Shown here one piece after another: positions 6,483-9,802 of a stretch of DNA of 9,802 nucleotides; positions within the stretch are counted from its first letter, which is position 1, and every line of letters begins with the position of its first letter. The notes below the pieces were generated by a model. That model ran no database searches. It was not told the DNA's origin and saw only the letters and a program-made list of their open reading frames with translations. The DNA lies in the NCBI GenBank assembly GCA_964526035.1, contig CAZGKE010000131.1, positions 1 through 9,802 on the forward strand, read 5' to 3'. The position numbers and the translations under genes are program-made. The stretch comes from DAOMOD01 sp964526035 (GTDB lineage Bacteria > Pseudomonadota > Gammaproteobacteria > Xanthomonadales > BPKI01).

Positions 6483-6495
6483 CCCCTTACTTCGC
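6466..6495. repeat. GGGG/CCCC palindrome with outer arms, REP-like
   Basis: Nested arms GCGAA (6466-6470)/TTCGC (6491-6495) and AGGGG (6472-6476)/CCCCT (6483-6487) surround CACTGA. The reverse core, GGGGTCAGTGCCCC, resembles palindromes scattered in gammaproteobacterial genomes near REP-associated transposases. It lies 45 bp past the stop of the anti-sigma gene and could also end that transcript, although no T-run follows. Confidence 0.45.
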
Positions 6496-6540
6496 TCCAC
6501 AGCGGCAAAGCGACGTCCGAGGAAATGTTCAGAGGTTCTG

Positions 6541-6954
6541 CTAGCGATTGAGCCGGTAGCTGATATTCAGGAAGGCAATCCAGAGAACACTTGCCACCAG
6601 AAAAACGGGAAACCCGATTTCTGGTGAATTTCGCCATAGCCAGTAGACGCCTTCGTCGTCACGACCTATGGCAATGAAAAGCAGCGTGGCGACAATGGCC
6701 AGCGCCAGGAACAGCTTTTCCCGAAACAGCAGTCTCCTGGCCTTTTCAAGGGCGAGCACTTCCTTCTCCTTGTTTACGGCTGCGGGCACATCGGCGTCAA
6801 GCGTGATCTGGCCGGCTTTTTCAGCGAGTTTCGCCAACGCCGGGTCCTGTACCAGATGGGCCTCGACCAGCCGTCGAGTATCTTCGCTGGCTTCGTTCGC
6901 AAGCATCAGCGGCAGCAGATCCAGAATGACGTCGCGGGTTACTTTCGGTTCCAT
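6541..6954 (-). CDS. Anti-sigma-factor-like membrane protein (zinc-less, two TM)
   Basis: 137 aa. The cytoplasmic N-terminus (residues 5-47, VTRDVILDLLPLMLANEASE and RRLVEAHLVQDPALAKL) resembles the helical anti-sigma domain found next to many ECF sigma factors: a DLLPL-x-L-x-(D/N)EAS pattern, then a 'V-x-x-HL' helix. It has no cysteine and one histidine, so the HxxxCxxC zinc motif is absent. A charged, probably coiled helix (~60-80) leads to TM1 (81-97), a short loop containing RDDEGVYWLWRN, and TM2 (114-131). The start is two bases after the sigma stop, with GAAGAGG ten bases upstream inside the sigma gene, so translation is probably coupled. The role, holding the sigma factor at the inner membrane until a signal arrives, is inferred from position and the N-terminal pattern. 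Confidence 0.75.
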   Translation of the reverse strand: MEPKVTRDVILDLLPLMLANEASEDTRRLVEAHLVQDPALAKLAEKAGQITLDADVPAAVNKEKEVLALEKARRLLFREKLFLALAIVATLLFIAIGRDDEGVYWLWRNSPEIGFPVFLVASVLWIAFLNISYRLNR

Positions 6955-6956
6955 TT

Positions 6957-7460
6957 TCAGGGCACCTCTTCAAGCGGTTGCAGGGAAGCCAGCTTCAGCC
7001 GTGCCCGGTGCACTTTGACTTTGGCCGCAGAGACGGATATCTGCAGCACCCGGGCAATCTCGACATAGGGCATTTCATGATGTGCACGCAGCAACAGTGC
7101 GGTGCGATCGGTTTCGGACAAGGTTTGCAGATCATCGGCCACCTTTTGCAGCGCCAGCCTGTCCGCAATCAGATCGTCGGGTCCAGGCGCAGTGATGTGC
7201 GGGGCAGTCTCCAGCTTCACTTCCCGTTGCACCCGGCGTTGCATTTGCAGGTACTCGTTGCGGGCAATGACAAACAGATAGGCTCTCACCGTTTCAGTGC
7301 GGATTTTCCGGCGGGAGGCCCAGGCGCGCATGAAGGTTTCGGCCGTGATGTCCTCGGCGTCGGTGGCGTTGCCGGCCAGCCAGAACGAGAATCGGTACAC
7401 GTCGATCGCGTAGCGCTCGTAAAGGTCGTGAAATTGAAGGGTGCGCTGTGTCATCTCCAT
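6957..7460 (-). CDS. ECF RNA polymerase sigma factor
   Basis: 167 aa, normal for an ECF sigma. Region 2 spans ~10-76: FHDLYERYAIDVYRFSFWLA, then DAEDITAETFMRAW (the DA-x-D-x-x-Q/A-x-x-F helix that binds core and the -10), then the AYLFVIARNEYLQMQRR segment. Region 4 spans ~108-160: LSETDRTALLLRAHHEMPYV, with a helix-turn-helix at EIARVLQISVSAAKVKVHRA that recognises the -35. There is no SnoaL or other C-terminal extension. The ATG at 7460 is used; a second ATG lies two codons later, and a stop at 7488-7490 limits any longer start. No Shine-Dalgarno is clear, so leaderless translation is possible. It heads a two-gene unit with the membrane protein at 6541-6954. Confidence 0.93.
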   Translation of the reverse strand: MEMTQRTLQFHDLYERYAIDVYRFSFWLAGNATDAEDITAETFMRAWASRRKIRTETVRAYLFVIARNEYLQMQRRVQREVKLETAPHITAPGPDDLIADRLALQKVADDLQTLSETDRTALLLRAHHEMPYVEIARVLQISVSAAKVKVHRARLKLASLQPLEEVP

Positions 7461-7462
7461 GC

Positions 7463-7491
7463 AGAATATGCAATCGGGCGCAAAAGGTTAC
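7463..7491 (-). promoter_or_regulatory. Candidate promoter of the sigma/anti-sigma unit
   Basis: On the minus strand GTAACC (complement at 7486-7491) is followed after 17 bases by TATTCT (complement at 7463-7468), which ends two bases before the sigma start. GTAACC has the AAC core common in ECF -35 elements, and autoregulation is usual for such operons. Its closeness to the ATG fits a leaderless or near-leaderless mRNA. Evidence is by eye only. Confidence 0.25.
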
Positions 7492-7677
7492 GGAGCGAAC
7501 ACGGCGAAGAAGGGCGGCACTGTCACTACCCATGGTCACTTCAAGGGCTCGGAAGGCCTTGCGCGACGCGGCTCGAGGAGACACGGGGTCAGGAAGAGGC
7601 AAGAGGAAGGAGCCTCCGGGAGAGCAGGGGTGGTTCAAATCCGCGAAGTTGGTTTAGGGTGTGCGGCGGTCGGGGGC

Positions 7678-7682
7678 GGGAG
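7678..7682 (+). promoter_or_regulatory. Ribosome-binding site fixing the lipoprotein start
   Basis: GGGAG lies seven bases before the ATG at 7690. The open frame runs back to 7441, but only the 7690 start puts a lipoprotein signal peptide at the N-terminus, so the longer version is rejected. Confidence 0.75.
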
Positions 7683-7689
7683 TGATCGG

Positions 7690-9585
7690 ATGCGACGGAC
7701 ATTGGGTTGGATGACGGGCGGCTGGTGCGCGATCGTTCTGGCCGGGTGCGGCCTGGGTTCCGGAAGCTTGTTCGGGCCCGATCGCCCATGGCCGGCGGAC
7801 GGCGCGCTGGCGGTGCTGGATTCGAAAACGTCGGCGCGCGCAAGGCCGTGGCTGGCGCTTTCCGGAGTAGTCCACGGAGACACACTGCTTGTCTCCGACG
7901 ACCTAGGCCTTCACCGCAGCACCGATTCGGGTGCCACGTGGAGCCTCGAAGTGGCGGCCCCGATCGTCGGCATCGTGTCCGACAGCGACGGCACGCGCGT
8001 GGTCGCACTGGACGATCGCGGCCGTCTGCACCGATCCACTGACGGTGGTGCGAGCTGGCGACAGCGCGACATCGCGCCCGCGCTGCGCGAGCTGGCGACT
8101 TGGGCCGACCCTGATTCGTTTTACGCCGATGCACTGCTCGGGGCGCCGGACTTGTCGCAGCTGGTGGTAGTCGCCTATTGCGAGGCGTTTCGCAGCATCG
8201 ACGGCGGTAAGAGCTGGTCGGCGCTGCCCGGGCGCGGCGGCTGGGACGACGACGACCACTGTCTTGAAGGGCTGCTGATGGACGAGCGATTCGAGCCGAC
8301 CCTGGCGGTCATCCAGGTCAGCGGCACGATCGCCTCCGGCAGCTATGTGTTCGAGCACCGCGACGGCCGCTGGCACAAGCGCTGCAGTTTCGATGTCGTC
8401 GGCCTGCTGCTGAAGTCGGTGACGTACTGCGGAGAGATCGTCGAGTTCCAACGCAACGTCGCGCTGCGTGCAATCGCAGACGAAATCGAAGTGGGTTTCC
8501 TGGAAGGTGTGGATCCGGACGACGCGGTGTTCGTCAACGGGCATTGGCCGATCGCGAATCCGGCCCGACACCGCCACTACCCGAGCCTGCTGGTTGACGT
8601 CGACAGCGATCGCGTCTGGTGGTTCAGCTACGACGGAGTCGCAGTGACCCACGATCGCGGAGAGCGCTGGCAGACTTTGGCTGGAGGCGTTTCCGAGCGC
8701 GCGCCGCGCGGTCGTCTCGCCGATGGCAGCGAGATTGCGGTTTCGGACGGTCGGCTTTTTCTGCGCGACGGGTCGGTGTGGCGGGTGATCGACGCCCCCG
8801 AGGAGGTTCATTGGCTCACTGCCACGCCCGGCGGCGCGCTGCTGCACGGCGAATCTTCGCTGTGGTTGATGCACGCTGCCGGCACGGCGCCCGAGCGCGT
8901 GTGGCCGTCCGAAGACGTGGGCGCGATCCACGTTCGCGAAGCCACAATCTGGGCGCCAGGCTCGGCGTTCGCGGCAAGCCCGGACGGCGGCCGGAGCTGG
9001 CAGGGCAGTGCGGTCAGCGAGTCGGGCCTGGACTGGCTGTGTGACGCGCGCTGCGTGCGCGTCGACTGGGAAGGCCGTGTCTGGCACGCCTCGTTGGAGG
9101 ATGGCGTACTCGTAGTTCGTGAGGTAGCGCGCGTTCCGTTCACCGAAGGTGACGCGCCCGACGAGCAGTGGTTCGCTGCCGATGGTTCGGTGTGGTTGCT
9201 GGCGACTTACAATCAGGATGACCATGACGACGATTCGCGCCGCTACTTCGTCAGCTACGATCGCGGCCTGGGCTGGCGCGGCGTGTCTCTCGATCACGAC
9301 ATCGAGTACTTCCTCGCGGTCGGCGACGGCCGCGCACTGGCCATCGACCACAAGGAAAACCTGCTGGCCTTCGAGCGGGGACAACCGGAAGGAGTCCGCA
9401 CCGTGATGGAGCTTCCCGGCGCCAGCTGGAATCTGTGCCGCCGTGACGACGGGGTGCTGCTCATCTCCATCGAAGGCAGGCACCCAGCGCATACCGACCA
9501 GACCGACTTCCTGCTCCACTCCGCGGACGATGGCGCGACCTGGCGCACGCAGGTCTGGACGCCCGCGTACGTCGGCTGTCCTTGA
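7690..9585 (+). CDS. Outer-membrane lipoprotein with seven Asp-box (BNR) motifs
   Basis: 631 aa. Residues 1-20 are a lipoprotein signal, MRRTLGWMTGGWCAIVLAGC, with lipobox LAGC and Cys20 as the acylated residue; Gly21 rather than Asp predicts transfer to the outer membrane. The body holds seven S/T-x-D-x-G-x-x-W Asp boxes: STDSGATW (77-84), STDGGASW (116-123), SIDGGKSW (169-176), THDRGERW (320-327), SPDGGRSW (430-437), SYDRGLGW (522-529) and SADDGATW (611-618). This is the pattern of BNR/sialidase-like or Vps10-type beta-propellers. Sialidase catalytic residues (FRIP and the Arg triad) are not evident, so a binding role is more likely than hydrolysis. It is divergent from the sigma operon across 229 bp; control by that sigma factor is only a guess. 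Confidence 0.85.
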   Translation: MRRTLGWMTGGWCAIVLAGCGLGSGSLFGPDRPWPADGALAVLDSKTSARARPWLALSGVVHGDTLLVSDDLGLHRSTDSGATWSLEVAAPIVGIVSDSDGTRVVALDDRGRLHRSTDGGASWRQRDIAPALRELATWADPDSFYADALLGAPDLSQLVVVAYCEAFRSIDGGKSWSALPGRGGWDDDDHCLEGLLMDERFEPTLAVIQVSGTIASGSYVFEHRDGRWHKRCSFDVVGLLLKSVTYCGEIVEFQRNVALRAIADEIEVGFLEGVDPDDAVFVNGHWPIANPARHRHYPSLLVDVDSDRVWWFSYDGVAVTHDRGERWQTLAGGVSERAPRGRLADGSEIAVSDGRLFLRDGSVWRVIDAPEEVHWLTATPGGALLHGESSLWLMHAAGTAPERVWPSEDVGAIHVREATIWAPGSAFAASPDGGRSWQGSAVSESGLDWLCDARCVRVDWEGRVWHASLEDGVLVVREVARVPFTEGDAPDEQWFAADGSVWLLATYNQDDHDDDSRRYFVSYDRGLGWRGVSLDHDIEYFLAVGDGRALAIDHKENLLAFERGQPEGVRTVMELPGASWNLCRRDDGVLLISIEGRHPAHTDQTDFLLHSADDGATWRTQVWTPAYVGCP

Positions 9586-9802
9586 GTCAAGGCATGCGAA
9601 ATCTGCGCGGAATCATTCAAGAATTCTCAATCCAGAGCCTGGGCCATTGCGGCGACGCCCCAAAAGGCAAGCGGCAATATCGCAAACTTGAGCGTCTTTG
9701 TCGTCGGTACCGTCTCTTTGCGGCAGCGCGGGGAACTGGCTGGCAAAGGCTAGTGTGGTGTTCCGTAATTAGGTTGCCGAAATCGCGCTGCGGATTCGGC
9801 TC
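9586..9802. other. 3' region without an intact gene
   Basis: No terminator with stem and T-run is seen after the lipoprotein gene. On the minus strand (9627-9746) a 39-codon frame beginning with TTG ends in TLKFAILPLAFWGVAAMAQALD and a stop, which looks like a signal peptide cut off right after its cleavage site. The expected ATG is missing and no body follows, so at most it is a vestige. Confidence 0.35.

Larger units (their letters stand above)
5932..6540. other. Spacer upstream of the beta-helix gene
   Basis: About 600 bp lie between the beta-helix leader and the anti-sigma gene. The minus frame of the beta-helix gene happens to stay open across it, but the segment has no signal peptide, no ribosome site and a Ser/Arg/Cys-rich composition unlike the gene itself. 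The spacer holds the 15-bp palindrome, the possible small ORF on + and the GGGG/CCCC palindrome listed separately. No clear promoter was found by eye. Confidence 0.5.

Noticed and set aside
5870..6637. A 256-codon N-terminal extension of the beta-helix protein, including a hydrophobic stretch VPALILLSSLITCTLLGFFW
   Set aside because: It starts inside the anti-sigma gene, has no ribosome site, and would bury a perfect signal peptide in the middle of the protein. The hydrophobic stretch has no separate stop, so it is not an independent small membrane protein.
7625..7650. GGTTCAAATCC, resembling the T-arm of a tRNA or tmRNA
   Set aside because: The T-stem is imperfect, and no acceptor stem, anticodon arm or CCA end can be built around it.
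7441..7689. An 83-codon N-terminal extension of the lipoprotein
   Set aside because: It overlaps the sigma gene start, is Gly/Arg-rich without pattern, and would hide the lipobox. GGGAG and the ATG at 7690 explain the start.
7903..9519. A 538-codon open frame on the minus strand
   Set aside because: It is antisense to the Asp-box lipoprotein, whose seven regular motifs and lipobox prove the + strand is the coding one.
1..9802. CRISPR array, phage genes, toxin-antitoxin or defence system
   Set aside because: No regularly spaced direct repeats, and no nuclease, integrase, toxin or structural phage motifs were seen in any gene-like frame.

Overview
The window is GC-rich, Gram-negative bacterial DNA. 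Signal-peptide genes dominate, one lipoprotein carries a Lol-type lipobox, and an ECF sigma/anti-sigma pair is present. The GFE-type C-terminal tail on a secreted protein, the secreted 'choice-of-anchor' families and the GGGG/CCCC palindromes together suggest a gammaproteobacterium of the Lysobacterales/Xanthomonadales kind (Rhodanobacteraceae-like). That placement is inference from style, not from a marker gene.

Layout. (1) 1-129 (-): the first 43 codons of an exported protein that runs off the left edge. (2) 130-540: a gap with a GGGG/CCCC palindrome, a possible IstB-like transposition-helper scrap, and nested inverted repeats right up to the next start codon. (3) 541-2976 (+): a large exported protein with a choice-of-anchor B (LVIVD-type) propeller, two Fn3-like domains, a jelly-roll domain and a GFE tail. 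(4) About 2977-4200: a gene graveyard holding a possible LysR C-terminal scrap, a secreted-protein pseudogene with three frame changes and an in-frame stop, the last ~120 codons of an FtsX/MacB-type permease, and a 51-bp hairpin element exactly at the permease breakpoint. (5) 4202-5869 (-): an exported beta-helix protein with a CSLREA-like start, Pmp-like FxxN/GGA repeats and a choice-of-anchor Q-like end. Its Shine-Dalgarno lies inside a perfect 11-bp stem. (6) 5870-6540: a leader and spacer with a 15-bp palindrome, a possible 87-aa ORF on + and a second GGGG/CCCC palindrome. (7) 6541-7460 (-): a tightly coupled pair, a zinc-less two-TM anti-sigma-like protein (6541-6954) downstream of an ECF sigma factor (6957-7460). 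(8) 7690-9585 (+): a divergently transcribed lipoprotein with seven Asp-box (BNR) motifs. (9) 9586-9802: no intact gene, possibly a vestigial signal peptide on the minus strand.

How it fits together. The sigma factor and the membrane protein behind it are almost certainly one envelope-stress or surface-response switch. The beta-helix protein downstream on the same strand and the divergent lipoprotein are plausible targets, but no shared promoter motif is visible to prove it. No complete new defence, CRISPR, phage or biosynthetic system is apparent. The most interesting signals are the leader hairpin that buries the ribosome site of the beta-helix gene, the hairpin element at the permease breakpoint, and the GFE tail as a possible sorting signal.
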